Shown: positions 1 through 8,245 of the stretch, piece by piece
How the letters are laid out: every line of letters begins with the position of its first letter
Numbering within the stretch: the stretch's first letter is position 1
NCBI GenBank assembly: GCA_023436525.1
Contig: JAEZIW010000112.1
Coordinates: forward strand, 1 to 34,695
Length of the DNA: 34,695 nucleotides
DNA from: Bacillota bacterium
GTDB taxonomy: Bacteria; Bacillota; Clostridia; Christensenellales; SZUA-584
Direction of reading: 5' to 3'
Program-made: the position numbers and the translations under genes
The notes under the pieces: model-generated
What the model was told of the DNA's origin: nothing
Database searches by the model: none
Seen by the model: the letters and a program-made list of their open reading frames with translations, nothing else

Positions 1-2
1 CT

Positions 3-962
3 TACGGTACCGTTATCGCCACGCTGATTGCGACAATGGGCGATTCGGCTTTTGTGCTGATTTCCACAAATCCTCTCGACTACGTTTATGTTTCGGCTAT
101 CAGCTTCACAGCCGCCATTCTTTGCGGCTATCTGGTCGACAAATTGAAGATTGACGGCGGCTTCGCCAAAAAGCGTGAAGCGCTGCTGAAAAAGAATACA
201 CTCTCAAACGAGGAGCATGCAAAACTGCATGCCGAGCCGATGCGTCATATCGGCCACGAAGAGGGTGACAGTATCGATGTCCTGCTGCACCATCAACAAA
301 AAGGGGTGCGCTCAGGCGGCCTGATCGACCGGTTTATTCACCACGGCGCATACAAAATATTCTGGGTTCTCATCGCCGTCGGGCTGTTTCTCGGTGTCTC
401 GCTGTTGTTTCAAGTCGATGTGAATACCTCGCTTGGTATTCCGCATATCGGCACGGTCATCGGCATCACGGGTATGGTTTACTGTCTTGTGTATATGGTG
501 CTTGGGAAGCGTTTCTTAAAAAACGAAGAACACGAGGAAGAAGAACAAAAGTTATTCTCTTTGAGGGAAACACTTGTACACAATGCTCAAGATACCGCGT
601 TCGTCTGCGTTTGGGTGTTTGCTGCCTATTTCATCTATGAGCTGTTTGTTATCTTTGTGGGCGGTGAAGCCGTTGTGGCATCGTGGATGATGTCCACCGG
701 GCTGATGTCGGTTATCATCGGTGCGGCCATCGGGCTGGTGCCGGGCTGCGGGCCTCAGATCATATTTGTATCGCTGTACGGAAAAGGCATGATGCCGTTT
801 GCGGCGCTGCTGGCCAACGCGATCTCGCAGGACGGCGACGCACTGTTTCCGCTGCTCGCAATCGACCGCCGCTCATCGCTTATCGCAACCGTGATTACCA
901 CCCTGCCCGCGCTGCTGTTCGGCATTGGTGGTTATTACATTGAAACCTTGCTGATCGGCTAG
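3..962 (+). CDS. Putative heavy-metal/manganese exporter (ArsP_2-like), 5'-truncated
   Basis: The reading frame is open to the window edge, so the true start lies outside and only about 319 C-terminal residues are seen. The protein has several hydrophobic segments separated by a long hydrophilic, His/Glu-rich loop (about nt 180-330, including HIGHEEGD and LLHHQQ). The C-terminal membrane part carries the motif PGCGPQIIFVSLYGKG followed by ANAISQDGDALFPLLA, which I recognise from the family annotated as putative 10-TM heavy-metal exporter or putative manganese transporter. The His-rich loop would fit metal binding, but the substrate is inferred from family naming only. The gene ends 5 nt before the convergent stop codon of the next gene, with no terminator between them. 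Confidence 0.75.
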   Translation, partial: YGTVIATLIATMGDSAFVLISTNPLDYVYVSAISFTAAILCGYLVDKLKIDGGFAKKREALLKKNTLSNEEHAKLHAEPMRHIGHEEGDSIDVLLHHQQKGVRSGGLIDRFIHHGAYKIFWVLIAVGLFLGVSLLFQVDVNTSLGIPHIGTVIGITGMVYCLVYMVLGKRFLKNEEHEEEEQKLFSLRETLVHNAQDTAFVCVWVFAAYFIYELFVIFVGGEAVVASWMMSTGLMSVIIGAAIGLVPGCGPQIIFVSLYGKGMMPFAALLANAISQDGDALFPLLAIDRRSSLIATVITTLPALLFGIGGYYIETLLIG

Positions 963-967
963 CTGTA

Positions 968-1873
968 TCAATAAAACGCACCGTAGGTTCCATTTTTCAG
1001 TTCCTGATACAGCTCTTTCATCTGCCTGCCGCGGTCGCCATACAGAAATGAAAAGGTACATGCGTCGGTACCGATATTCAGCACACGCAGTACGTTTTGT
1101 GTGTCATCTTGCGTTCGGCTCACTTTGGTGATAGACGAAAACGGCAGGAAAAGCATTGAACACGAGAGGTCTGGCTGTCTGACCGAACGAACGCGCTTAT
1201 CCCGCTGCAGCACAATCAGTTCCGTATCGTTTGTTATAAACGCTGTGCTCGACATCATCTGTTTTTTAGACAGCACCGACACGGCTTTGCTAAATAAACG
1301 CTTTTTGCGCGGTGTCAATATTGACGGCGGCTGATAAGCGACAAGGCGTATTCTGTTATCTCTTTGCTTGAACTGATCAACAATAAGCGCATATCGGTGT
1401 TCAATCGTGTTAATGTTGTACTCAAGCGGCCTTAAGTTCAATACTTTTTCTTGTGTTTTGTATTTTTCTCTGATGATGTTGATCAGCCTCAACATGATCA
1501 CTTCAGATACGGTGTTGTATTCAATCGTCAGCGTCTCATCAAGAAGATACAGTACCAGCTGCCCTTTTAACAGCGCCGTTGCGTTTTTGACGGCAACAAT
1601 ATCTTGATACGGGAGCCTTCTTTCTTCAACGCTGTTGTTCACACGCTTTAATATGTAAAGCTGTGTGCTTAATGCCGCTATCACATAGTCATACAGATGC
1701 ATATCCGGTTTTGCGTCTCTTCGGTCGATCTTTCTGGGTATTTTAATCAGCATCACCGGCGGCTCAGATACTTTATAGACATTCACAAACAAGGGCGGCA
1801 TGGTTTGCTGATCATCAATCTCAAAAACCCACGGCCCGAAAGCATCATATTCAGCGGTTCTTTCAGCAGTCAT
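968..1873 (-). CDS. Conserved clostridial protein of unknown function, 301 aa
   Basis: I do not know a function. The frame opens at 1936, but the ATG at 1871-1873 has a GGAGGAGG ribosome site 9 nt upstream and lies downstream of a good promoter, so that start is chosen. The N-terminus contains YDAFGPWVFEID and later VMLIKIPRKIDRRDA and LYDYVIAA, a pattern I associate with conserved hypothetical proteins of Clostridia. There is no signal peptide or clear membrane helix. The protein alternates predicted beta-rich stretches with short helices and appears to contain two similar halves (QLVLYLLDETLTIEYNTVS and TELIVLQRDKRV), reminiscent of pleckstrin-homology-like folds; that fold idea is speculation. 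It stands alone, convergent with the metal exporter. Confidence 0.75.
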   Translation of the reverse strand: MTAERTAEYDAFGPWVFEIDDQQTMPPLFVNVYKVSEPPVMLIKIPRKIDRRDAKPDMHLYDYVIAALSTQLYILKRVNNSVEERRLPYQDIVAVKNATALLKGQLVLYLLDETLTIEYNTVSEVIMLRLINIIREKYKTQEKVLNLRPLEYNINTIEHRYALIVDQFKQRDNRIRLVAYQPPSILTPRKKRLFSKAVSVLSKKQMMSSTAFITNDTELIVLQRDKRVRSVRQPDLSCSMLFLPFSSITKVSRTQDDTQNVLRVLNIGTDACTFSFLYGDRGRQMKELYQELKNGTYGAFY

Positions 1874-1912
1874 GGCATATGCCCTCCTCCATATAATAAC
1901 AGCATTACATTC

Positions 1913-1941
1913 ATAATAACTGTCACAACCTTCCAAGTCAA
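1913..1941 (-). promoter_or_regulatory. Sigma-A promoter of the 301-aa unknown gene
   Basis: On the minus strand TTGACT (1936-1941) and TATTAT (1913-1918) are separated by exactly 17 nt. Transcription would begin near 1906, upstream of the chosen ATG at 1873 and downstream of the alternative start at 1936, which supports the shorter protein. Confidence 0.6.
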
Positions 1942-2032
1942 TCGGACTATTTTAAGGCGGAGTCTGATCATTATTGTCCATATACCATGAATCAATATCA
2001 ACTTATATTATCAAATTGTATTTTTGGAGAAT

Positions 2033-2052
2033 AAAAAAAACCTTACGGCTCA
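2033..2052 (-). terminator. Candidate terminator of the nth-obgE-yhbY-GNAT operon
   Basis: Reading the minus strand past the GNAT stop codon there is a short hairpin (AGCC, loop GTAA, GGTT) followed by a run of eight T. The stem is short, so termination strength is uncertain, but the position right after the last gene of the operon fits. Confidence 0.45.
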
Positions 2053-2061
2053 GCAAATCAA

Positions 2062-2556
2062 TTATAATTCTTTTTCAAACAAGTAGAACAAGCCTTTTCT
2101 GTATGTCACTTCCCCAGCTTGCCGATATCCGAGAGCTTCATAAAGCCTCAGCGCATGCGGGTTTTGGGAATAAGCGTCCAGCCGCACCGAACGAAATCCC
2201 TTCTCCTTAAGCATAGTGTGTGCCAGCAGAATCGCCTGCCTGCCGTACCCACAGCCCTGACGAGCGGGGTCGATACAGAGCCGGTGTACCACGGCAGACG
2301 GCGCTTCAAATTCCCACACGGCTTGTGCATACGACTCATCCTCACGGTCGTTCAGCACCACCGCACCGACAATGCGCGTATCATCGCACACAAGATACAT
2401 CTCATTGTTGTTCATATCTGCTTCAATTTGAGCTTCGCTTGGGTAAATATCGTCCCATTGAAAGATGCCCTTCTCGCACATAGCCGCCACGGCACGCTTA
2501 TAAATCCCCTTTACGGTTGTCTCGTCAGCGGGCCGCGCAAGCCTAAGAGTCAGCAT
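2062..2556 (-). CDS. GNAT family N-acetyltransferase
   Basis: A 164-aa single-domain acetyltransferase using acetyl-CoA. The acetyl-CoA binding motif A is visible as VHRLCIDPARQGCGYGRQAI (RQGCGYG is the Q/RxxGxG/A loop), followed by LDAYSQNPHALRLYEALGY, the typical C-terminal GNAT region with N and Y at conserved positions. Length is normal for the family. Substrate cannot be told from the sequence. The ATG overlaps the stop codon of yhbY by one base (TAATG), indicating translational coupling as the last gene of the nth-obgE-yhbY operon. Confidence 0.88.
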   Translation of the reverse strand: MLTLRLARPADETTVKGIYKRAVAAMCEKGIFQWDDIYPSEAQIEADMNNNEMYLVCDDTRIVGAVVLNDREDESYAQAVWEFEAPSAVVHRLCIDPARQGCGYGRQAILLAHTMLKEKGFRSVRLDAYSQNPHALRLYEALGYRQAGEVTYRKGLFYLFEKEL

Positions 2557-2843
2557 TAAACTTTAATCGTCGGGTCTTCGGGGCGTGCACGATAAAGCAC
2601 GAATTTGCGCCCTGACGACGAGACCGGCTCAGCCCCTGTCGCTTTTGCAATTTCGGCCACCATCTCGGCTGCGGTCACCGAGGCGTTTTGCTGCACGGTT
2701 CCCTTTATCAACTCGCGCGCGGTCAGCGCGTCATCCACCTGAACAATCACGTTCTCCGTCAGGCCTGATTTGCCCACATAAATAATCGGATCTAAATTAT
2801 TGGCCATCGCACGCAGCGCGGCTCTTTGCTTGCTTGTCAGCAT
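2556..2843 (-). CDS. yhbY: YhbY-family RNA-binding protein (CRM domain)
   Basis: A 95-aa protein with the CRM fold of YhbY, associated with pre-50S ribosomal subunits. It begins MLTSKQRAALRAMAN and carries the conserved IIYVGKSGLTENV segment, corresponding to the GKxGLT RNA-binding loop, then ARELIKG and a C-terminal LYRARPED typical of the family. The frame extends upstream to 2864, but the ATG at 2841-2843 has AGGAG 7 nt before it and gives the usual family N-terminus. It sits between obgE (overlapping neighbourhood, 10 nt) and the GNAT gene. Pairing with obgE is common in Firmicutes and fits a shared role in large-subunit assembly. Confidence 0.92.
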   Translation of the reverse strand: MLTSKQRAALRAMANNLDPIIYVGKSGLTENVIVQVDDALTARELIKGTVQQNASVTAAEMVAEIAKATGAEPVSSSGRKFVLYRARPEDPTIKV

Positions 2844-2853
2844 GAATGTTCTC

Positions 2854-4122
2854 CTAATCCACAAAGTCGAATTCGAGCCCCTCGAGGCTCACTGTATCCC
2901 CCGTTTTGGCACCCGCTCTGCGCAGTGCTTTAATCACGCCGAAATCCTTGAGCAGCTTTTGAAAATGCCGCATCGAATCCGGATCCTCCGGGTCGGTCTT
3001 GGCGAGTATCTCCTGTATCACATGGCCCTCCACGTAATAAACCCCATCTTCCAGTATGATCTCAAAGCCCTGGTCTTCCTTCTCAAGCGCCCATTCCTCA
3101 ATCACACCGTCTTCCTCCACGGGCAGCGGCACCGGCAGATGGTCGAGCATTTCCGATGCTTTTTCGAGCAGCACATCGGTGCCTTCGCCAATCGCGGCGC
3201 ACAACTCAAACACCTCAATGCCCGTCGGCGCCAAATAATTTCTCAGCCGCTGTGCATTCTCGTCCGAGCCCGGTGCGTCCATTTTGTTCGCCGCAACGAT
3301 TTCGGGCCGCGTTCCAAGCTCGCTCGAATAACTCACCAGTTCCTGCCGTATCACCTGATAGTCTTCCACGATGTCGCGCCCTTCGCTGCACGATGCATCC
3401 ACCACATGTATCAGCATGCGCGTACGTTCAATGTGGCGCAGAAAATCGTGCCCGAGCCCCGCGCCTTCATGCGCACCCTCTATCAATCCGGGTATATCCG
3501 CCATAATGAAGCTTTTGTCACGCATCTGCACCACACCTAAATTCGGCGACAGCGTGGTGAAATGATACGCCGCAATTTTAGGCCGCGCGCTGGTGCATGC
3601 GGCCAGCAGCGTGGATTTTCCGACGCTCGGAAAACCGATCAAACCGATATCCGCTATGGATTTGAGTTCGAGTATCACATGACGGCCCTTTGCCTTGCGT
3701 CCGTGCGTCGCAAACCGCGGGTTTTGGCGTGTCGGCGTCGCAAACCGCGCGTTACCAAGGCCGCCCTTGCCGCCCTTCAGCAGCACCCGGCGTCCTTCAC
3801 GCATATCCGCTGCCACACGTCCCGTCTCAAAATCCTTAATGACCGTGCCCGCAGGCACCTTAATCACCAGATCATCGCCCATTTTACCGCGCATATTCTT
3901 CTTCTTGCCCGGTTCACCGTTCGGCGCAACAAATTTCATTTGATATTTAAAATCCATCAATGTGCGCATGTTCTCGTCAACTTCAAACACAACCGAGCCG
4001 CCGTCGCCGCCGTCACCGCCGTCCGGGCCGCCCGCATTAACGTACTTTTCTTTGCGGAACGAAACGCTGCCGCTGCCGCCGTCGCCCGCTTTGATATATA
4101 TTTTCGCTTTGTCAACAAACAT
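2854..4122 (-). CDS. obgE: GTPase Obg/CgtA
   Basis: A 422-aa ribosome-assembly GTPase, near the usual length. The N-terminal Obg domain (residues 1-158) is glycine rich (GGPDGGDGGDGG), the G domain begins with GFPSVGKST (163-171), has DIPGLIEGA (G3) and NKMD (G4), and a C-terminal OCT domain is present (YYVEGHVIQEILAKTDPED). The frame extends to 4149, but MFVDKAKIYIKAGDGG at 4122 is the family N-terminus; its ribosome site GGAAAGGG lies inside the end of nth, 8 nt before it. Translational coupling with nth is likely. Obg acts on the 50S subunit and in the stringent and growth-control network. Confidence 0.97.
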   Translation of the reverse strand: MFVDKAKIYIKAGDGGSGSVSFRKEKYVNAGGPDGGDGGDGGSVVFEVDENMRTLMDFKYQMKFVAPNGEPGKKKNMRGKMGDDLVIKVPAGTVIKDFETGRVAADMREGRRVLLKGGKGGLGNARFATPTRQNPRFATHGRKAKGRHVILELKSIADIGLIGFPSVGKSTLLAACTSARPKIAAYHFTTLSPNLGVVQMRDKSFIMADIPGLIEGAHEGAGLGHDFLRHIERTRMLIHVVDASCSEGRDIVEDYQVIRQELVSYSSELGTRPEIVAANKMDAPGSDENAQRLRNYLAPTGIEVFELCAAIGEGTDVLLEKASEMLDHLPVPLPVEEDGVIEEWALEKEDQGFEIILEDGVYYVEGHVIQEILAKTDPEDPDSMRHFQKLLKDFGVIKALRRAGAKTGDTVSLEGLEFDFVD

Positions 4123-4130
4123 TGTAATAA

Positions 4131-4754
4131 TTAACCCTTTCCGCCCCATTGGCAGATATCATATAAGAAGCATGTGTCACAGGCCGGCTTACGCGCGCTG
4201 CATACCTTGCGCCCATGCCAAATCAACCAGTGATGTGCGTCCGACCATTTTTCTTTCGGTATGTTTTGCATCAGCTGCATTTCCGTTTCCAGCACATCCT
4301 TGGCACTCGCCAGCCCCAAGCGGTTCGTCACGCGAAACACATGCGTATCCACCGCGATCCCGGGAACACCGAACGCGTTTGACAGCACCACATTTGCCGT
4401 CTTCCTGCCCACGCCGGGCAGCTTCGTCAGTTCCTCCATCGTGCGCGGCACCTCTCCGCGGTACTCATCCGCGAGGATGCGGCAGGTCGCCAGCAAATTT
4501 TGCGCCTTGGTGTGATAAAATCCGCAGCTTTTTATGTAGTCCTCGAGCTCAGCAAGGCTTAAGCGCAGCATGGCCTTCGCATCCGGTGCTTTCTCAAACA
4601 GCACCTCCGTCACAGCGTTCACCTGCTTGTCTGTCGTCTGAGCAGACAGCATCGTCGCGACGAGCAGCTCATAGGCATTACGAAAGCGCAATGCAGGCTT
4701 CGCTCCGAAGTATTTTAGCTCCAGCCTTTTTAGTATTTCCTGATTGTTGTTCAT
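4131..4754 (-). CDS. nth: Endonuclease III
   Basis: A 207-aa base-excision repair glycosylase/AP lyase that removes oxidised pyrimidines. The helix-hairpin-helix LPGVGRKTA (112-120) contains the catalytic Lys118, Asp136 lies in AVDTHVFRV, and the four cysteines 185, 192, 195 and 201 have the C-x6-C-x2-C-x5-C spacing that binds the [4Fe-4S] cluster. An upstream ATG at 4775 would lie before the predicted transcription start (near 4771), while the ATG at 4754 has CGGGAG 7 nt upstream, so the shorter form is chosen. First gene of the nth-obgE-yhbY-GNAT operon. Confidence 0.96.
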   Translation of the reverse strand: MNNNQEILKRLELKYFGAKPALRFRNAYELLVATMLSAQTTDKQVNAVTEVLFEKAPDAKAMLRLSLAELEDYIKSCGFYHTKAQNLLATCRILADEYRGEVPRTMEELTKLPGVGRKTANVVLSNAFGVPGIAVDTHVFRVTNRLGLASAKDVLETEMQLMQNIPKEKWSDAHHWLIWHGRKVCSARKPACDTCFLYDICQWGGKG

Positions 4755-4777
4755 TTTTTTCTCCCGGTTGTCCATAT

Positions 4778-4806
4778 ATTATATCGGCAGTTGGCATAAA
4801 AAACAA
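4778..4806 (-). promoter_or_regulatory. Promoter of the nth-obgE-yhbY-GNAT operon
   Basis: Minus-strand TTGTTT (4801-4806), 17-nt spacer, TATAAT (4778-4783). The consensus -10 and ideal spacing make this the likely sigma-A promoter; start of transcription would be near 4771. Confidence 0.6.
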
Positions 4807-4869
4807 ATGCTTTTCTCACGGCCAAGCTTTGCGGCGTATATTTTGTACTGAGCAGCGAAAAATATCATT

Positions 4870-5574
4870 ATGTTTAATGTGATTATTAAAACAGCGATAC
4901 TTTATTTCTTTGCGATGCTGGTGATCCGCCTGATGGGCAAACGGCAGGCGGGCGAGCTGCAGCCTTTTGAGCTGATCATCGCCGTTATGATTGCGGAGGT
5001 AGCCGCCACGCCGATGGACGGCCCCGGCATACCCATTACCTATGGCATCGTGCCTGCCACGATGCTGCTCTTGCTGCACAATCTGATTGCCTTTATCTCA
5101 ATAAAAAGCGACAAGGCGCGTGCGTTTTTTTCGGGCAAGCCGAGCATCGTGATTCATAAGGGAATCATCCGGCGCGAAGAGCTTAAAAAGCAAAGCTATA
5201 ACTTGAACGACCTATTGGAGCAGCTGCGCAACAAAAACGTGATGAATATCGGCGATGTGCACTATGCGGTGCTGGAAACCAACGGCGAGCTCAGCGTGAT
5301 GCTCAAGCCCGAGAAACGCCCGGCCACCCCGGAAGACATGAATATTACCCCGAATAACCCCGGTTTTTGCTACGATGTGATACTTGACGGCAAGCTTAAG
5401 CCGGATAACCTGCAGCGTCTGGGGTTCACGGTCAGTCAGTTGGAAAGCATCATGAAAACCAACAACTTGAAGCGCATACGGGACGTTTTTTTAGCAACAG
5501 CCGATGAAACCGGCAGTGTCTTGTTTCAAGATTATAACGGTCGTCAATCCACGGGGAGCCTGTCCAATGGCTAG
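4870..5574 (+). CDS. DUF421 domain membrane protein (YetF/YdfS-like)
   Basis: A 234-aa protein with an N-terminal membrane segment set (about residues 1-30 and 50-75) containing VIRLMGKRQAGELQPFEL, the signature of DUF421, followed by a soluble alpha/beta domain with the family motifs SKPSIVIHKG-like (SGKPSIVIHKGIIRREEL) and LLEQLRNKNVMNIGDVHYAVLETNGELSV. Members of this family occur in spore-formers and are linked in some bacilli to spore or membrane functions, but the biochemical role is not established. Start ATG 4870 has no good ribosome site, which is unusual for this window. It overlaps the next gene by 8 nt, as DUF421 and DUF4363 genes are often paired. Confidence 0.9.
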   Translation: MFNVIIKTAILYFFAMLVIRLMGKRQAGELQPFELIIAVMIAEVAATPMDGPGIPITYGIVPATMLLLLHNLIAFISIKSDKARAFFSGKPSIVIHKGIIRREELKKQSYNLNDLLEQLRNKNVMNIGDVHYAVLETNGELSVMLKPEKRPATPEDMNITPNNPGFCYDVILDGKLKPDNLQRLGFTVSQLESIMKTNNLKRIRDVFLATADETGSVLFQDYNGRQSTGSLSNG

Positions 5575-5947
5575 GAAAATAACCACGTTCTTTCTTCTGG
5601 CCTTAATCTTCGGTGGCGCGATTCTACAGCATATTTACGTTACCGGCGCGACAGAACAGCTGAAAAACGACTTGGATCAGGTTTATGTTGCACTGAAATC
5701 CGAGGATTACGAAAAAGCAATAACAGCCTCCCAGACTTTCACCGAGAGCTGGGAAAAGGAAAAAAGTCTTTACGAATCACTTTTTAAACATGAAGAAATC
5801 GATTTGATTTCCGCAGGAGCAGCCCGCATATCTGATTTGTGCGCGCAGCGCGATAAGGCAGAAGCGCTCGCCGAAACAGCGGAAACGCTTTATTACATCA
5901 ACCATATACACGAAATTGACAGCGTCAAGCTGGAAAATATATTGTAA
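5567..5947 (+). CDS. DUF4363 family protein
   Basis: A 126-aa protein with one N-terminal membrane helix (ITTFFLLALIFGGAILQHIYV) followed by a helical extracytoplasmic domain containing LKNDLDQVYVALKSEDYEKA and TFTESWEKEKSLYESLFKHEEID, the DUF4363 pattern. The open frame runs from 5504, but the ATG at 5567 follows GGGGAG with suitable spacing and gives a clean signal-anchor N-terminus. It overlaps the DUF421 stop by 8 nt. Function unknown; the constant pairing suggests that the two proteins act together at the membrane (inference). The stop lies 8 nt from the convergent nitroreductase stop. Confidence 0.85.
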   Translation: MARKITTFFLLALIFGGAILQHIYVTGATEQLKNDLDQVYVALKSEDYEKAITASQTFTESWEKEKSLYESLFKHEEIDLISAGAARISDLCAQRDKAEALAETAETLYYINHIHEIDSVKLENIL

Positions 5948-5955
5948 TGTAGCTT

Positions 5956-6789
5956 TTAGCGCCATGAAAAGCTGTAAGACCAGCTTTCGGGCTTTGCGTC
6001 TTCGGCAAGATCAGGTTCATCAAAAACGATGCCGCCGGCGAGCCCGGTTTCTTTGGCCGTCAGCTCAAAATGACAGGCCGCAATGCCCATATCGATACGC
6101 TGCATGCAAAAGCCGTAAAGCGTGTTGCCCGCATAAAGCTTATCGGCCGCGAGATAAAAGTGCATCACATCCCCCATGCGAATCACGCGCCACGGCTGCT
6201 TGTTCGAAGCAGACGGCCCGATACGCACCATCTCAAGGCACGTTTGCAGCGGCCCCTCATCTAAAAACAGCGGCGTTTTCACACTTCCATCGAAAAAAAT
6301 CTCGCCAAAGCGCTTGCGTTTTCTCGCGCCCGCGCCTGCCGCCACCATCTTCTCGGTCAGCGTTTTTTTCTCCGCCGCGTACCCGACAGGCGAAATGGCC
6401 GGCATAAATTCATTATTCGGCTTAACCAAAGCCAGAAAGGCTGCCCGTTTAAACGTGCCGCCGAGCCAGCAGGTGCCAAACCCCTGCGCCGTGGCAAACA
6501 ACACTGCCTTTTCAAATGCGTATCCAAAGCCTTCAATATCGCGGCCGCCTTTTTTCACGCAGCCAGCAAAAAACGTTTTGACGCCCTTGATGAAGCCATA
6601 GGTGCCGAGCTTGCCGGAACCGCCTTCCACAATGTCAAAACGCACCTGCGCGCCAAACGGATTCTCAGCGGCCTCAGCGAAATAGCCTTTAAGCCGATCA
6701 AGCTTTTCGGGCTCCACCGGTTTCGAGTCGTAAGTTCTGACGGATGTTCTTTTTTGTATCAGTTCAATCACGCTTTGTTCTGCAAGCAT
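5956..6789 (-). CDS. Nitroreductase family protein, TM1586 type
   Basis: A 277-aa FMN-dependent oxidoreductase-like protein. The N-terminus SVIELIQKRTSVRTYDSKPVEP is the classic nitroreductase opening, and FGTCWLGGTFKRAAF plus ISPVGYAAEK and ASNKQPWRVIRMGD are the conserved blocks of the TM1586-type branch, which carries two fused half-domains in one chain. The frame opens at 6894, but the ATG at 6787-6789 has GGAGG 5 nt upstream. Physiological substrate is unknown. Monocistronic; the MITE-like element at 6837-6997 lies immediately upstream, so its promoter may lie inside or next to that element. Confidence 0.88.
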   Translation of the reverse strand: MLAEQSVIELIQKRTSVRTYDSKPVEPEKLDRLKGYFAEAAENPFGAQVRFDIVEGGSGKLGTYGFIKGVKTFFAGCVKKGGRDIEGFGYAFEKAVLFATAQGFGTCWLGGTFKRAAFLALVKPNNEFMPAISPVGYAAEKKTLTEKMVAAGAGARKRKRFGEIFFDGSVKTPLFLDEGPLQTCLEMVRIGPSASNKQPWRVIRMGDVMHFYLAADKLYAGNTLYGFCMQRIDMGIAACHFELTAKETGLAGGIVFDEPDLAEDAKPESWSYSFSWR

Positions 6790-6836
6790 ATATTCCTCCG
6801 CAAAAACGAATAACGATAAGTATCGTCTATTAATCA

Positions 6837-6997
6837 GGAAGCACTGATGAGATGAGGCGGGCCGGATCAGCGAGATGATTCTTATGTTCTGCAAGGAGCG
6901 TAACCGCCGAAATAGCAGCGCTATTTCAAGGTTGCAGCGACACAGCAGAACGGAAAATCAGCCGCTTAGACGGTGCGGCGAATGAATCAGCGCTTCC
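6837..6997. mobile_element. MITE-like hairpin element, 161 bp
   Basis: The ends are inverted repeats matching at 11 of 12 positions (6837-6848 against 6986-6997). Inside, GTTCTGC (6886-6892) pairs with GCAGAAC (6945-6951), GATT (6877-6880) with AATC (6956-6959), GTAACC with GGTTGC (one wobble), and the centre is the perfect dyad GAAATAGC/GCTATTTC (6909-6927). The whole segment can therefore fold into one long imperfect hairpin. It contains no gene and sits exactly between the nitroreductase start and the rodA stop codon. No clear target-site duplication was seen. Confidence 0.55.
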
Positions 6998-6998
6998 G

Positions 6999-8180
6999 CT
7001 AAAAGCTCCATCGGTGTCGTCGCATGCTCACGTTAATCACGAGCCCGAACGCAATCATATTGGTCAATAAATTTGAGCCCCCATAGCTCATAAACGGCAG
7101 CGGAATCCCCGTGATGGGCATTACCCCGATGTTCATGCCGATGTTCTCAAAAATATGAAACAGCGTCATCGCCGCCACACCCACAATAATCAGCGTACCA
7201 AAGTCGTCCTTCGCTTTGGTTGCCAGATACAGCGTTCGAATAATCAGCACAAAATAGAGCAGTATCATGATGACCACACCCACAAAGCCGATCGCTTCGG
7301 CAGTGGATGCAAATATAAAGTCGGTTTGTTTAGCGTAGATATCCGAAAGCTTGCTTTCTCCGCCCATGGAAAACAGCCCCTTGCCCGCCATCTGTCCTGA
7401 CCCGACGGCAATTCTCGCTTGCTTTGCCTGCATGCCCATGTCTTCAATCTGCTGCTGTGTCATGTCCGGCGTTGCGATTCCCAAAAACGAGTAGATACGG
7501 TTCCTTTGCCAGTTATCCATAACGAGCCATGCAATCGGCAGTGCCGCACCCGCACAGGCAAACATAGCCCCAATCAGCTTGAGGCTGGTCTTTGCAATAA
7601 ACAACATAGAAATAAAGGTAAACGCATACACAAACGCTGTGCCCCAGTCCGGCTGGCTCATAATTAAACCAAACGGAACAATGAAAACGCCCAGCAGCGG
7701 CGCGATGTCCTTGATCTTGCGGATACCGCCGTCGCGCCCTTGTGTTCTCTTGGAGATCATATGCGCCAGTACAATGATCATGCCGATTTTGCCGACCTCG
7801 CTCGGCTGAAAACCCGAGGTGCCGATACGGAACCAACCCGAGGTGCCATTAATCTCTGAACCAAAAAGCCGAACCGCGATGAGCAGCGCGACAATGATGA
7901 TATATATCCATTTGTAATACTCTTCGATGGCATGGTAATCGGGCAGCAGCACGATAAACATGGCCAGCAGAGCCACTCCAAACCAAGCCAGCTGCTGCAG
8001 CGCATGCGTTAAATCAAGCTGGGCAATCGCCGCACTCAGCGACCCCATGTTTTCGGTCAGCGGGTCAGACTCGGCAGACGCGATGGCCACAAAGCTGAAC
8101 AGTATCAGCACAATGATGTTGGCAAACAGCAGCCAGTCGATGAATTTGAACATTCTCGGATCGATCAATTTGAGCTTCAA
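6999..8180 (-). CDS. rodA: SEDS peptidoglycan glycosyltransferase RodA
   Basis: A 393-aa polytopic protein polymerising lipid II during cell elongation together with a class B penicillin-binding protein. Key SEDS motifs are visible: WFRIGTSGFQPSEVGKIGMI, SQPDWGTAFVY with the catalytic Asp, and the C-terminal PLPFMSYGGSNLLTNM. About ten membrane segments can be followed. The start is TTG at 8178-8180, with AAGGGG 9 nt upstream; the next ATG (MFKFIDW) has no ribosome site. The gene lies alone, divergent from dnaX, while mreC-mreD are 15 kb away. The last bases touch the MITE-like element, so that hairpin might also end the transcript. Confidence 0.93.
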   Translation of the reverse strand: MKLKLIDPRMFKFIDWLLFANIIVLILFSFVAIASAESDPLTENMGSLSAAIAQLDLTHALQQLAWFGVALLAMFIVLLPDYHAIEEYYKWIYIIIVALLIAVRLFGSEINGTSGWFRIGTSGFQPSEVGKIGMIIVLAHMISKRTQGRDGGIRKIKDIAPLLGVFIVPFGLIMSQPDWGTAFVYAFTFISMLFIAKTSLKLIGAMFACAGAALPIAWLVMDNWQRNRIYSFLGIATPDMTQQQIEDMGMQAKQARIAVGSGQMAGKGLFSMGGESKLSDIYAKQTDFIFASTAEAIGFVGVVIMILLYFVLIIRTLYLATKAKDDFGTLIIVGVAAMTLFHIFENIGMNIGVMPITGIPLPFMSYGGSNLLTNMIAFGLVINVSMRRHRWSF

Positions 8181-8203
8181 AACACGTAACCCCTTATTCT
8201 TTA

Positions 8204-8222
8204 CGAAACTGTTTCGATTATA
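8204..8222 (-). promoter_or_regulatory. rodA extended -10 promoter with dyad at the start site
   Basis: Minus-strand TGTTATAAT, with TATAAT at 8217-8222, is an extended -10. It is directly followed by the perfect palindrome CGAAAC-T-GTTTCG (8204-8216), which would cover the transcription start, a common position for a repressor operator. The -35 is poor. Confidence 0.5.
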
Positions 8223-8245
8223 ACATAATTATTAATCGCGCACCA

